DNA from: UBA8437 sp963694825 | GTDB lineage: Bacteria > Planctomycetota > Planctomycetia > Planctomycetales > Planctomycetaceae | DNA length: 13,574 nucleotides | Reading direction: 5' to 3' | Assembly: GCA_963694825.1 (NCBI GenBank) | Contig: CAVOEV010000115.1 | Span: forward strand, 1-13,574 | Shown: positions 6,797-13,458 of the stretch, one piece after another | Numbering within the stretch: position 1 is the first letter of the stretch | Layout: every line of letters starts with the position of its first letter | Program-made: the position numbers and the translations under genes | The notes under the pieces: model-generated | Seen by the model: only the letters and a program-made list of their open reading frames with translations | Database searches by the model: none | What the model was told of the DNA's origin: nothing

Positions 6797-7909
6797 TCAT
6801 TCGGCCAACAGCTTCTCGATCAGTTCTTCGATCGCCTTCGCATTGGCCGGCCCACTACCGACTCGGGTCATGCGAATCTTACCGGTCTTGTCGATGACGG
6901 TGACGTGTGGAATTCCACTAACTCCGTAGTACTTCGACAGTGTCGAGTCGGCCGGTTGGATGGCCAGGCGGTGTTTCAGCTTGTGGTAGTCGGCAAACTG
7001 CTGAACGAGGTCCTGTTCTTCTTCGGGAGTCTGAGGTGTTTGGGCCCGGCCGAGTTGTCCGGTCTGGTCGTTGAAGCTGTATCGCTTGTAGTAGCGAGTC
7101 AGCCCGATCATCAGGAAGTCCTTTTTGCCGTACTTCGTCTGCCAATCGATCAGGTGCGGGAACGTGGCGATGCAGGGTCCGCACCAGACGGCCCAGAAGT
7201 CGAGCACAACAACTTTGCCCTTGAGATCGTCGTCGGTCAGCGGCGAGCCGTTGGCCCAGGCATCGACCTGCAGCGGAGCGAGACTTTTGCCGTTGAGTGC
7301 CAGCAGCTTGCGTGTCGAGGCGATGGTACGGTCGTATCGTTTGAGTGACGCCTTGGCGGCGGTGACAGCCTTGAGTGCGGCGGCGGCGGATTCGTCGAGC
7401 GCGAGTCCGTCGAGAAACTTGATGGCGGCCTTCTGGCCAGTCTCGGCCTTGTCCGGGTTGGTACGAGCCAACCCCGAGATGTCTTGTCCGGTCTTCTGGC
7501 CATACTGCTGGATGAGCTTGGGTTGATTCGAGTCTTTCTTGAGCGATGCTTGCAGGTCTTCGATCTTGACTCGGGACAAGGCGATGCGGTCGCGGTAGAA
7601 GGTCAGTGCCCGGGTGGCTTTAGGGATCAGCTCGACGCTCTTGGCGTTCTTCGGCTTGGCCTTCTTGATTTCAGCCTCGAGAGCATCGACGAGTTTTTCG
7701 GCCGCATCGGCGTCCTTGGCCAGCACGTTCCGGATGGTTCCGAAGGTCTTTCCGAAGAACGTGTTGAGTGCCTTGTCATCTTCCAGGACGTCATGGATTT
7801 TGGTGACGTCAACGGCCGCTTTGGCGGATTTCGGTTTGTCGTCGGCCACGGCCGAAGTGGCAATAAGACCGGACAGCATGGCGGCGCAGAAGAACTGGGG
7901 AAGACGCAT
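6797..7909 (-). CDS. Exported TlpA/ResA-like thioredoxin-fold protein with helical N-terminal domain
   Basis: From the ATG at 7909 this is a 370-residue protein with a signal peptide (MRLPQFFCAAMLSGLIATSAVA, likely cleaved after residue 22). Residues 30-205 form a lysine- and alanine-rich helical domain with no family that I recognise. Residues 212-370 are a TlpA/ResA-type thioredoxin domain: VVLDFWAVWCGPC with the redox cysteines Cys243 and Cys246, and a GIPHV loop with the expected cis-proline (Pro334). Such proteins reduce or rearrange disulfides, or act as redox sensors, outside the cytoplasm. The start is set by AAGGAG (7921-7916), 6 bases upstream; a longer frame reaching 8017 would place 36 non-signal residues in front. 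It stands alone on its strand, with a divergent DUF1501 gene upstream. Partner and substrate are unknown. Confidence 0.9.
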   Translation of the reverse strand: MRLPQFFCAAMLSGLIATSAVADDKPKSAKAAVDVTKIHDVLEDDKALNTFFGKTFGTIRNVLAKDADAAEKLVDALEAEIKKAKPKNAKSVELIPKATRALTFYRDRIALSRVKIEDLQASLKKDSNQPKLIQQYGQKTGQDISGLARTNPDKAETGQKAAIKFLDGLALDESAAAALKAVTAAKASLKRYDRTIASTRKLLALNGKSLAPLQVDAWANGSPLTDDDLKGKVVVLDFWAVWCGPCIATFPHLIDWQTKYGKKDFLMIGLTRYYKRYSFNDQTGQLGRAQTPQTPEEEQDLVQQFADYHKLKHRLAIQPADSTLSKYYGVSGIPHVTVIDKTGKIRMTRVGSGPANAKAIEELIEKLLAE

Positions 7910-7915
7910 CGTGGA

Positions 7916-7921
7916 CTCCTT
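7916..7921 (-). promoter_or_regulatory. Ribosome-binding site deciding the start at 7909
   Basis: AAGGAG on the minus strand is 6 bases upstream of the ATG at 7909, directly before a well-formed signal peptide. The upstream in-frame ATG at 8017 has no comparable site. Confidence 0.8.
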
Positions 7922-8216
7922 GGGGTGTCGCTTGAACGGGCCAATCAGGATGTACGATTCCGGAGGTCCCCACACCTCGACGAACCGTCTAGTAGAACAG
8001 CCCCGTGTACAAGGCACAAACTACCTGACGATTGAGTACTGTTTGGGATTCCTCGACTGGCGGTGATGCGAGGTGACTCATTTATCATGGAGAAATCCAC
8101 TGCCACGCAATCGACGCGAATTCCTGGAGCACGTGGGAAGCGGCATGCCGATTGACCACCAGGACCGCTAGGACGAACGGCCACCGGACTCCGGACAGGC
8201 TTGGCGGCTGTTGGAT

Positions 8217-8233
8217 GTCGACGTGTAGTCGAC
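8217..8233. repeat. Paired GTCGAC palindromes spaced by 5 bases
   Basis: GTCGAC at 8217-8222 and at 8228-8233 are separated by GTGTA. Each half is itself palindromic, so the pair reads as both a direct and an inverted repeat. It could be a protein-binding site, but with only 6-base units chance is plausible. Confidence 0.35.
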
Positions 8234-8250
8234 CCTTTCAGCCTGTTTGC

Positions 8251-8280
8251 CAGGGCTCTGCCGGAGGCGTGAGCGCCCTG
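8251..8280. repeat. Compound stem-loop (possible dispersed repeat)
   Basis: CAGGGC (8251-8256) is complementary to GCCCTG (8275-8280). Inside, GGCG-TGAG-CGCC (8266-8277) forms an alternative tight hairpin and GCC-GGA-GGC (8260-8268) a third. Nested GC-rich palindromes containing GGCGTGAG are the type of sequence that can be dispersed as a REP-like element, but only one copy is visible in this window. Confidence 0.35.
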
Positions 8281-8337
8281 TTGAAAAGACTCGGGATCTG
8301 GGGGCTCGAACGTGTCGATAAGAACCAAGGTATGACA

Positions 8338-8357
8338 TCGACCGCCAAGGCGGTCGA
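8338..8357. promoter_or_regulatory. 20-base perfect palindrome, possible operator or hairpin
   Basis: TCGACCGCC (8338-8346) and GGCGGTCGA (8349-8357) are exact reverse complements separated by AA. The 9-bp arms are long for chance. It lies 26 bases before the -35 box of the candidate promoter at 8384, where an activator or repressor dimer could bind. As RNA it would form an 8-bp stem with a CAAG loop. Confidence 0.45.
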
Positions 8358-8383
8358 ATCTGCCCGACGAGTTTGACTCGACA

Positions 8384-8412
8384 TTGCAGGTACGATGGGA
8401 CGCGCATAGAAT
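8384..8412 (+). promoter_or_regulatory. Candidate promoter for the DUF1501-LRR unit
   Basis: TTGCAG (8384-8389), a 17-base spacer and TAGAAT (8407-8412). The -10 box matches the consensus at 5 of 6 positions and the -35 box at 3 of 6. Transcription would start near 8419, leaving a leader of about 63 bases before the ATG at 8482. Confidence 0.42.
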
Positions 8413-8466
8413 CTTACATCGAGGAGCGTTGATGCGATTTTGCTCCGGTTGCTGACTCGAGTTTTC

Positions 8467-8472
8467 AAGGAG
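8467..8472 (+). promoter_or_regulatory. Ribosome-binding site deciding the start at 8482
   Basis: AAGGAG sits 9 bases before the ATG at 8482. The longer frame would have to start at a TTG at 8440 without a comparable site, so 8482 is preferred. Confidence 0.75.
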
Positions 8473-8481
8473 AGCTGGCCG

Positions 8482-9780
8482 ATGTTGAAGGTCCTGTTCG
8501 GGGAAAAGGGAACCAACTGTGCAGGCGTCACACGTCGCAGCGCCTTGCAGGTGGGAGGTTTGGGGTTCGGTGGCCTGACGCTTTCGAACCTGATGTCGGC
8601 TCGAGCGGCCGGAGGGTCCGATCTGAGTCGCGACACGTCGGTCGTTTGGCTGTGGCTCAATGGCGGCCCGACTCACATCGAGACCTTCGATCCGAAGATG
8701 ACGGCTCCGGTGGAGTACCGCAGTGTTTCGGGCGAGGTGAAGACACGGATCCCCGGCGTGACACTCGGCGGTCATTTCGAGCGGATGGCCGGCATGGCCG
8801 ACAGGATGACCTTCGTCCGGTCGTTTGTGGTTCCGACGAGCAGTCACAACCGCGGCGCCTTCTGGGTCAACACCGGCTACAAGCAGGGATCGCATCGACC
8901 GTCGCTGGGATCGATCACGTCTCGGGTCCGCGGCGCCAATCACCCGGTGTCGGGGATGCCGACGTACTTGCAGATGGGCCAGATCGGTTTCAACACCGAT
9001 GCCCCAGTCATTCCCGGCCCGGCCTGGCTGGGTAAAGCGTACGGTCCATTCACTCCGAGTGGTCCGTCGCGCGAGAACATGAACTTGACGACCCAGGTGT
9101 CTCGGCTGGAAGACCGTCGCAGCCTGCTGAAGGGACTCGACAAGTTGCAGCGAGACGTCGATGCCAGCGGTGTGATGGACGGGATCGACGGCATGAACCA
9201 CCAGGCCTTCAGCCTGATCCTGGGCAAGGCGACCCGAGCATTTGATCTTAAGCGTGAGGACCCGAGGATTGTCGACCTGTACGGTGGCGGACTGGGCCAA
9301 TCGATGCTGACGGCTCGTCGCCTGTGCGAGGTGGGTTGCGGATTCGTGGCCGTGTCGTTGCAGGGCTGGGACATGCACGGCAACGTCAAGCGGAGCATGG
9401 ACCGTCGAGGTCCCGAGGTGGACCAGGCCGTCTCGGCCTTCCTGTCCGACATCCACCAGCGAGGCCTGGACAAGAACATCCTGCTGGTCATTTCCGGCGA
9501 ATTCGGTCGTACGCCCCGGATCAACAAGAACGCCGGCCGCGATCACTGGGGTCCGTTGAGCACCCTGGCTTTGGCCGGAGGCGGGTTGAACATGGGGCAG
9601 GTGATTGGCAAGAGTTCGCCGAAGGCCGAGGTGCCTGCTGCAGGCAAGGTTGGGCCTCAGCAGTTGATGGCCACCGTCTTTCATGTGCTTGGGATCGAGC
9701 CAGAGACGTCGTTCGAGGATCCGGCCGGTCGACCGATTCCGATGCTGGGCACTGGGCAGCCGATCCCGGGGTTGATCTGA
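8482..9780 (+). CDS. DUF1501 family protein, Tat-exported (second copy)
   Basis: This 432-residue DUF1501 protein is diverged from the copy at 125-1609 but has the same plan. A twin-arginine signal (TRRSALQVGGLGFGG, 17-31) is followed by mature sequence with the family's LNGGPTHIETFDPK block (59-72), where the histidine is a candidate metal ligand. Near the C-terminus come GEFGRTPRI and GRDHWGPL, the typical second half of the alkaline-phosphatase-like active-site region. The family's reaction is not established. It is followed after 22 bases by a leucine-rich repeat gene on the same strand, so the two are probably co-transcribed, which may point to a shared envelope role. No DUF1549/DUF1553 partner is present. 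The start at 8482 is supported by AAGGAG. Confidence 0.93.
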   Translation: MLKVLFGEKGTNCAGVTRRSALQVGGLGFGGLTLSNLMSARAAGGSDLSRDTSVVWLWLNGGPTHIETFDPKMTAPVEYRSVSGEVKTRIPGVTLGGHFERMAGMADRMTFVRSFVVPTSSHNRGAFWVNTGYKQGSHRPSLGSITSRVRGANHPVSGMPTYLQMGQIGFNTDAPVIPGPAWLGKAYGPFTPSGPSRENMNLTTQVSRLEDRRSLLKGLDKLQRDVDASGVMDGIDGMNHQAFSLILGKATRAFDLKREDPRIVDLYGGGLGQSMLTARRLCEVGCGFVAVSLQGWDMHGNVKRSMDRRGPEVDQAVSAFLSDIHQRGLDKNILLVISGEFGRTPRINKNAGRDHWGPLSTLALAGGGLNMGQVIGKSSPKAEVPAAGKVGPQQLMATVFHVLGIEPETSFEDPAGRPIPMLGTGQPIPGLI

Positions 9781-9802
9781 CGGGCAGCGTCGAGGAACGG
9801 TC

Positions 9803-10744
9803 GTGCGGATTCCCGGTTGGCACAAGGCAAGTCGTTTGCGACGTGGCCTGATCGTCGGTTTGTCGTTGACCGTGCTGGCCCTGGTCCTGCTTGCCGGCTA
9901 CCGACGTCAGATCGAGAATCCGGTGGTGGCGAAAATCGAGGCGGTTGGCGGCCGTGTCGAGCGATACGCCTGGGGCGATCCTTGGGTCTGGCGGTGGCAG
10001 GCCGTGTCTCGTGTTGATTTCAGCAAGAGCCGAATCACTCGGGATCGACTCGAAACGCTGCGCCAACTGAGATTCCTCGAGCGAATCAACCTCGCCGATA
10101 CATCCCTGGTCGATCGCGATCTCCAGGCTCTTGTCGACTTCCCGTGTCTGCGGACAATCCGTCTCGATCGCACGGCTGTTTCGGACCGGGGCCTGCAGCA
10201 TCTTGCCACGATCACTCGGCTCGACGGTCTGTGGCTGGCCGACACCTCGATCACCGACCAGGGAGTCCTGCTGCTGGCCTCGCTCGCACGTCTCAGGGAC
10301 TTGGACCTGTCGGGGACGGCCGTGACCGATGCCGGCCTGGTGGCACTGGTCGGCATGGAGCGGTTGATCGACCTGGAATTGAATCGGACGAAGATTACCG
10401 ACCAGGGACTCGAGACTCTCGCCGCCCTTGGTCAACTCAAGGACCTGGACATCAACAATACGCTCGTGACAGATCGTGGCCTGGTGCATCTGTCCCGTTT
10501 GCAAAATCTGGAGGAGGTCGAAATATCGGGAACGCAGGTCACCGACACGGGACTGGCGAGTCTCAGCAAGTTGGATCGGCTTGATGAAATCGAGTGTGCC
10601 AACACTCAGATTGGCGATGCCGGGCTGATGCATCTGGCCGGGCTGAAGCGACTGGAGTATCTCGATGTTCGAGGCACGCGGACCACTCGGAGTGGAATCG
10701 ATCGTCTGAAGCAATCGCGTGCGACGCTGAAGGTGCTCAGGTAA
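9803..10744 (+). CDS. Membrane-anchored leucine-rich repeat protein
   Basis: This 313-residue protein begins with a basic stretch and one transmembrane helix (about 15-33, GLIVGLSLTVLALVLLAGY), so the rest probably faces the periplasm. From residue 68 to 307 there are ten consecutive repeats of exactly 24 residues, consensus L..L.L..T.ITD.GL..L..L.., for example LRDLDLSGTAVTDAGLVALV at 164. No repeat has an insertion. Repeats 1 and 10 depart most from the consensus, as edge repeats usually do; repeat 9 has a cysteine (LDEIECANTQ). Such solenoids bind proteins; no enzymatic domain is attached. It starts with GTG at 9803, preceded by GAGGAA, 22 bases after the DUF1501 stop, and probably shares its mRNA. 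Partner unknown. Confidence 0.9.
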   Translation: MRIPGWHKASRLRRGLIVGLSLTVLALVLLAGYRRQIENPVVAKIEAVGGRVERYAWGDPWVWRWQAVSRVDFSKSRITRDRLETLRQLRFLERINLADTSLVDRDLQALVDFPCLRTIRLDRTAVSDRGLQHLATITRLDGLWLADTSITDQGVLLLASLARLRDLDLSGTAVTDAGLVALVGMERLIDLELNRTKITDQGLETLAALGQLKDLDINNTLVTDRGLVHLSRLQNLEEVEISGTQVTDTGLASLSKLDRLDEIECANTQIGDAGLMHLAGLKRLEYLDVRGTRTTRSGIDRLKQSRATLKVLR

Positions 10745-10764
10745 GATCCGCCTGAGAGGATCTT
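10743..10764 (+). terminator. Weak hairpin overlapping the LRR stop codon
   Basis: AAGATCC (10743-10749) pairs with GGATCTT (10758-10764), a 7-bp stem with an 8-base loop followed by only TC. It overlaps the TAA stop of the LRR gene. The short stem and lack of a T-run suggest at most partial termination, so the downstream membrane gene may still be read through. Confidence 0.35.
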
Positions 10765-10806
10765 TCGGCCAGGACTTCCCAGCCCAACCGGGAACGGAAT
10801 CAACCG

Positions 10807-11424
10807 ATGTGGATGACGTCAACGGATAAGCGACTTGCGGCGTGCCTGTTTGGTGCGGGGGGTGTGATATTTGGCGTGGTCGTCGGTGTTGTTCCACTGG
10901 ACATGGGGCGGCAGTTGATTGCGGATGATGGGGCGGTGCAATTGGCGACGTTTGCCACATTGGTCGCCGCGGCCATCCTGGCCATCACCCGGGCACTGAA
11001 GGACCCCGAACAGCGAATCGCCATGTCGCAGATTTCGTATTTGCTGTTGCTTTATGCCGCGCGTGAGGCGGATCTGCATCGCAGCGAGTGGTTGCCCGAA
11101 CACTTCAGCAGTGCCCGTTTTTACCTGTCCGCGGATGTCGGCTTGGAACAGAAACTCGTGTTTGGATTGTTCCTGATCAGCGTGGCGATTGTCGGCGTGC
11201 TTGTCGTTCGCCGTGTCATCTCACAGATTGGTCCGGCATTCCGGGCTCGGCAATCGTGGGTTCTGTGGAGTGTGCTTTGGGCGATCGTGTTTATCGCGTC
11301 GCAGGTTTCGGATCAGTCGGCCTGGAACGAGATCTTTGCCGGCCAGGCGTTCGAAGAGATCGCCGAATTTGTGGCCGCCGGGATCGTTGTTTGGACCGTG
11401 CGGTTGTATCCGGGCCCGGGGTGA
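10807..11424 (+). CDS. Unrecognised polytopic membrane protein
   Basis: This 205-residue protein belongs to no family that I can name with confidence. It has hydrophobic segments at about 10-30, 44-62, 74-84 (short), 118-137, 150-167 and 184-199, so four to six membrane passes. A polar loop near 85-108 reads AAREADLHRSEWLPEHFSSA, rich in histidine, glutamate and arginine. A second acidic motif, FEEIAEF, precedes the last helix. Clusters of His, Glu and Asp next to helices can mark a metal site, but that is inference. It lies 62 bases after the LRR gene on the same strand, behind a weak hairpin, and may be the last gene of that unit. The ATG at 10807 has a poor Shine-Dalgarno; the ATG two codons later is an alternative. 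It ends 72 bases from the convergent oxidoreductase. Confidence 0.75.
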   Translation: MWMTSTDKRLAACLFGAGGVIFGVVVGVVPLDMGRQLIADDGAVQLATFATLVAAAILAITRALKDPEQRIAMSQISYLLLLYAAREADLHRSEWLPEHFSSARFYLSADVGLEQKLVFGLFLISVAIVGVLVVRRVISQIGPAFRARQSWVLWSVLWAIVFIASQVSDQSAWNEIFAGQAFEEIAEFVAAGIVVWTVRLYPGPG

Positions 11425-11496
11425 GTTGCCGGATCGACGATGCGAACGGATCGGCAGCGATGGAGTTGGCCGTCATCAAGCCGACCAGCAACGCGA

Positions 11497-12654
11497 TCAG
11501 GCCAACGTGAATTCCGGCAGTCGAATCACCTCGCCGCCTCGTTTCGCCGAGTCGTGAGCACAGATGCCGACGCAGGTCCAGTTGGCGCTTGTGACGGCAT
11601 TGGGCCACGGGTCGCGGTCTTCAACCAGCGCGTTGATGAACTCGTTGACCAGGTGCGGATGCGAGCCGCCATGTCCGCCGCCCTGGACGAACGACAGGTG
11701 GTCGGCGTCTTCGATGGTCTGAGTGAACCGGCGGATCGGTTCGGGGAGCAGGTGAGCGTAATCGGGGACGCTGACCGGTGAGGGGATTTCCGGTTCGGGC
11801 TTCTTGGCCGTGTGCAGCACGTGCTCCTGGCCCTCGACCAGGGTCCATTCGAAGCTCTGCTTGGTTCCGTAAACGTCGAAACTCTCGCGGTACTGCCGGG
11901 CCGTGTCGTACAGGCATCTCCAGATCTGAGCCGAGACGTCGCTGTTGGCGATCTTGAGATGGCACGACTCGACGGCGAACGGGTTTCCGGACTTTTCGCG
12001 GATGTCGTCGCGGACCGTACCCGAGCCGAAGCACGACACGTATTCGGCTCGACCATCCACCAGGCCCAGCACCGGGCTGACGACGTGCGTGGCGTAGTGC
12101 ATCGGGATCATGCGTTCCCAATAGTCCGGCCAGCCGTCCATGTCCTGTGGGTGCGAGGCTTTCATGAACTGGATCTTGCCGAGTTCCCCCTTGTCGTACA
12201 TTTCCTTGATGAACAGGAACTCGCGGCTGTAGACGACCGTTTCGGCCATCATGTATTTCAGGCCGGTCTCGGCCACCGCTTGGCAGATCTTCTCGCAATC
12301 CTCGACCGTGGTCGCCATTGGCACGGTGCACATCACGTGTTTTCCGGCCGCGAGAGCTTCGAGCGACATCCAGGCGTGATCGGGGATCGGGCTGTTGATG
12401 TGCACAAAGTCGATGCCGGGATCGGCGAGCACGTCGGCGTAGTCGGTGTATCGCTTCTCGATCCCCAACGCGTCACCCACCGCGTTCATCTCGGTCTCGT
12501 TCCGCCGACAGATGGCAGCGACGTTGGCGAGCGGATGAGCCTGATAGATCGGCAGGAACTCGGCACCGAAGCCGAGTCCGATCATGGCAATGTTGACCTT
12601 GCGGCTGCTCGAGTCTGTTTCGCTGGCTGGTTGCGGTGCGTGGGCGTCATCCAT
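11497..12654 (-). CDS. Gfo/Idh/MocA-type NAD(P)-dependent oxidoreductase
   Basis: This 385-residue protein has the two-domain plan of Gfo/Idh/MocA oxidoreductases, which oxidise or reduce sugars, inositols and related substrates with NAD(P). The Rossmann fold begins at residue 19 with MIGLGFGAE (GxGxxG-like, 26-31). The position usually occupied by the EKP motif reads CTVPMA (109-114), so the lysine normally found there is absent. A later motif, PMHYATH, supplies His186 and His190 and includes the conserved histidine region of the C-terminal domain. Residues 1-18 are a polar extension with no Tat signal, so this member is probably cytoplasmic. The substrate is unknown; planctomycetes carry dozens of such paralogues. 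The ATG at 12654 has AGGAGA about 9 bases upstream. The exonuclease gene lies 99 bases upstream on the same strand. Confidence 0.92.
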   Translation of the reverse strand: MDDAHAPQPASETDSSSRKVNIAMIGLGFGAEFLPIYQAHPLANVAAICRRNETEMNAVGDALGIEKRYTDYADVLADPGIDFVHINSPIPDHAWMSLEALAAGKHVMCTVPMATTVEDCEKICQAVAETGLKYMMAETVVYSREFLFIKEMYDKGELGKIQFMKASHPQDMDGWPDYWERMIPMHYATHVVSPVLGLVDGRAEYVSCFGSGTVRDDIREKSGNPFAVESCHLKIANSDVSAQIWRCLYDTARQYRESFDVYGTKQSFEWTLVEGQEHVLHTAKKPEPEIPSPVSVPDYAHLLPEPIRRFTQTIEDADHLSFVQGGGHGGSHPHLVNEFINALVEDRDPWPNAVTSANWTCVGICAHDSAKRGGEVIRLPEFTLA

Positions 12655-12695
12655 CGGGGTGTCTCCTGCTGCGGAATCCTGTTGTTGCGAGGTCG

Positions 12696-12725
12696 ATTGT
12701 AGACGAACCCATCGCCGGGTGTTGC
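12696..12725 (-). promoter_or_regulatory. Candidate promoter for the oxidoreductase gene
   Basis: On the minus strand, GCAACA (12725-12720), 18 bases, then TACAAT (12701-12696), a 5 of 6 match to the -10 consensus; the -35 box matches only 3 of 6. It lies about 42 bases before the ATG at 12654, so the oxidoreductase could be transcribed separately from the exonuclease. Confidence 0.33.
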
Positions 12726-12746
12726 GTCGCGGGTGCGGCTGGGTTC
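12705..12746 (-). terminator. Imperfect stem-loop after the exonuclease gene
   Basis: GAACCCA (12705-12711) pairs with TGGGTTC (12740-12746), and inside it GCCG (12714-12717) with CGGC (12736-12739), with a 2-base bulge and an 18-base loop. On the minus strand it begins 7 bases after the exonuclease stop. No T-run follows and it overlaps the candidate promoter, so a terminator role is uncertain. Confidence 0.35.
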
Positions 12747-12753
12747 GAGAGTC

Positions 12754-13458
12754 CTACAACCAGTCGGTGAACCGGGTGCGGAGCATGGGTGCGTCCATCC
12801 ACGAGGTGTCGGGTTCGGGGAGTTCCAGGGCACCGGTGACGGTCAGCCAACCGTTTTCAAGCGGTTTGCAGGACGGGTACCCTTTGCGAGTGACCCAGCA
12901 GATCTCGCCGCGTTCTTCGCACGCCTGGCCGACCGACAGGGTGACACGTGCGTCCTGGGCCACGTACTCGAGAATCTCGTCGTGTTTCCCGTCGGCCCAC
13001 ATGTTGGGCGCCAGTTTCTGAGCGTCGTCGGACGACTTGCCCGGAACGCCCATCCCCTCGGCCGTCTTGCCCAGACCGATCGGGTATCCCAGTTGGCAGA
13101 AGGCATGGAACATCATGTCGACGTGGTCCCGAGCCAGGCTCTTGCACTCGTCGACCATCCCCGATTCCTCGGCCAGGATGTCAAAATCAAAACTCAGCCC
13201 GTTCCAGGTCAGGATGGTGGCTCCCTTGTCGCGGGCATCGACCAGGAACCGAACCAATTCCGACAACTCTTCGGAACTCATCTGCGCAGCCGGTGTCCCG
13301 TCTGCGTTCCTGCCGTGCCAGGTCCGCGGCTCTTGATCGCTGCTTGCAAGTGTCGCAGCGCAGGTGATCCCCAGCGGACGATGCGATTTCAGATCCCCCA
13401 GCGGCCCTTCGATGATCTTGGCCGTCTCGATGTCAAACGCAATGTAGGTCCGGCTCAT
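12754..13458 (-). CDS. DEDDy-type 3'-5' exonuclease, RNase H-like fold
   Basis: This 234-residue cytoplasmic protein has the three exonuclease motifs of the DEDD superfamily. Motif I is FDIET (Asp9, Glu11), motif II TWNGLSFDFDIL (Asn86, with Asp91 or Asp93 as metal ligand), and motif III EYVAQDARVTL (Tyr165, Asp169), which is the DEDDy form. The sequence resembles the predicted exonucleases related to the proofreading domain of family B polymerases rather than DnaQ or RNase T. It would remove nucleotides from 3' ends using two metal ions; whether DNA or RNA is the substrate cannot be read from the sequence. No polymerase domain follows. The ATG at 13458 has GAGGAAG 7 bases upstream and overlaps by four bases (ATGA) the stop of an upstream partial frame, suggesting translational coupling. 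Confidence 0.9.
   Translation of the reverse strand: MSRTYIAFDIETAKIIEGPLGDLKSHRPLGITCAATLASSDQEPRTWHGRNADGTPAAQMSSEELSELVRFLVDARDKGATILTWNGLSFDFDILAEESGMVDECKSLARDHVDMMFHAFCQLGYPIGLGKTAEGMGVPGKSSDDAQKLAPNMWADGKHDEILEYVAQDARVTLSVGQACEERGEICWVTRKGYPSCKPLENGWLTVTGALELPEPDTSWMDAPMLRTRFTDWL

Larger units (their letters stand above)
7910..8481. other. 572-bp divergent intergenic region with several palindromes
   Basis: This gap separates the minus-strand thioredoxin-like gene from the plus-strand DUF1501 gene. Open frames inside it (for example 8152-8376 plus and 8168-8407 minus) resemble no protein and lack start signals. It holds a GTCGAC pair at 8217-8233, a compound stem at 8251-8280, a 20-base palindrome at 8338-8357 and a candidate promoter at 8384-8412. 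I find no tRNA, transposase or CRISPR-like array. Confidence 0.6.

Noticed and set aside
8152..8376. Small plus-strand open frame (74 codons) in the palindrome-rich spacer
   Set aside because: No Shine-Dalgarno, no recognisable sequence, and it overlaps the palindromes; not supported as a gene.
7945..9825. 626-codon minus-strand frame antisense to the second DUF1501 gene
   Set aside because: It covers a gene with a Tat signal and DUF1501 motifs and has no motif of its own.
9521..10960. 479-codon minus-strand frame across the LRR gene, with a glutamine-rich periodic product
   Set aside because: Its periodicity mirrors the 72-base repeats of the plus-strand LRR gene; it is a shadow and not a repeat protein.
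11812..12702. 296-codon plus-strand frame antisense to the oxidoreductase gene
   Set aside because: It is rich in His, Val and Asp from reverse-complemented codons and has no family features, while the opposite strand is clearly Gfo/Idh/MocA-like.
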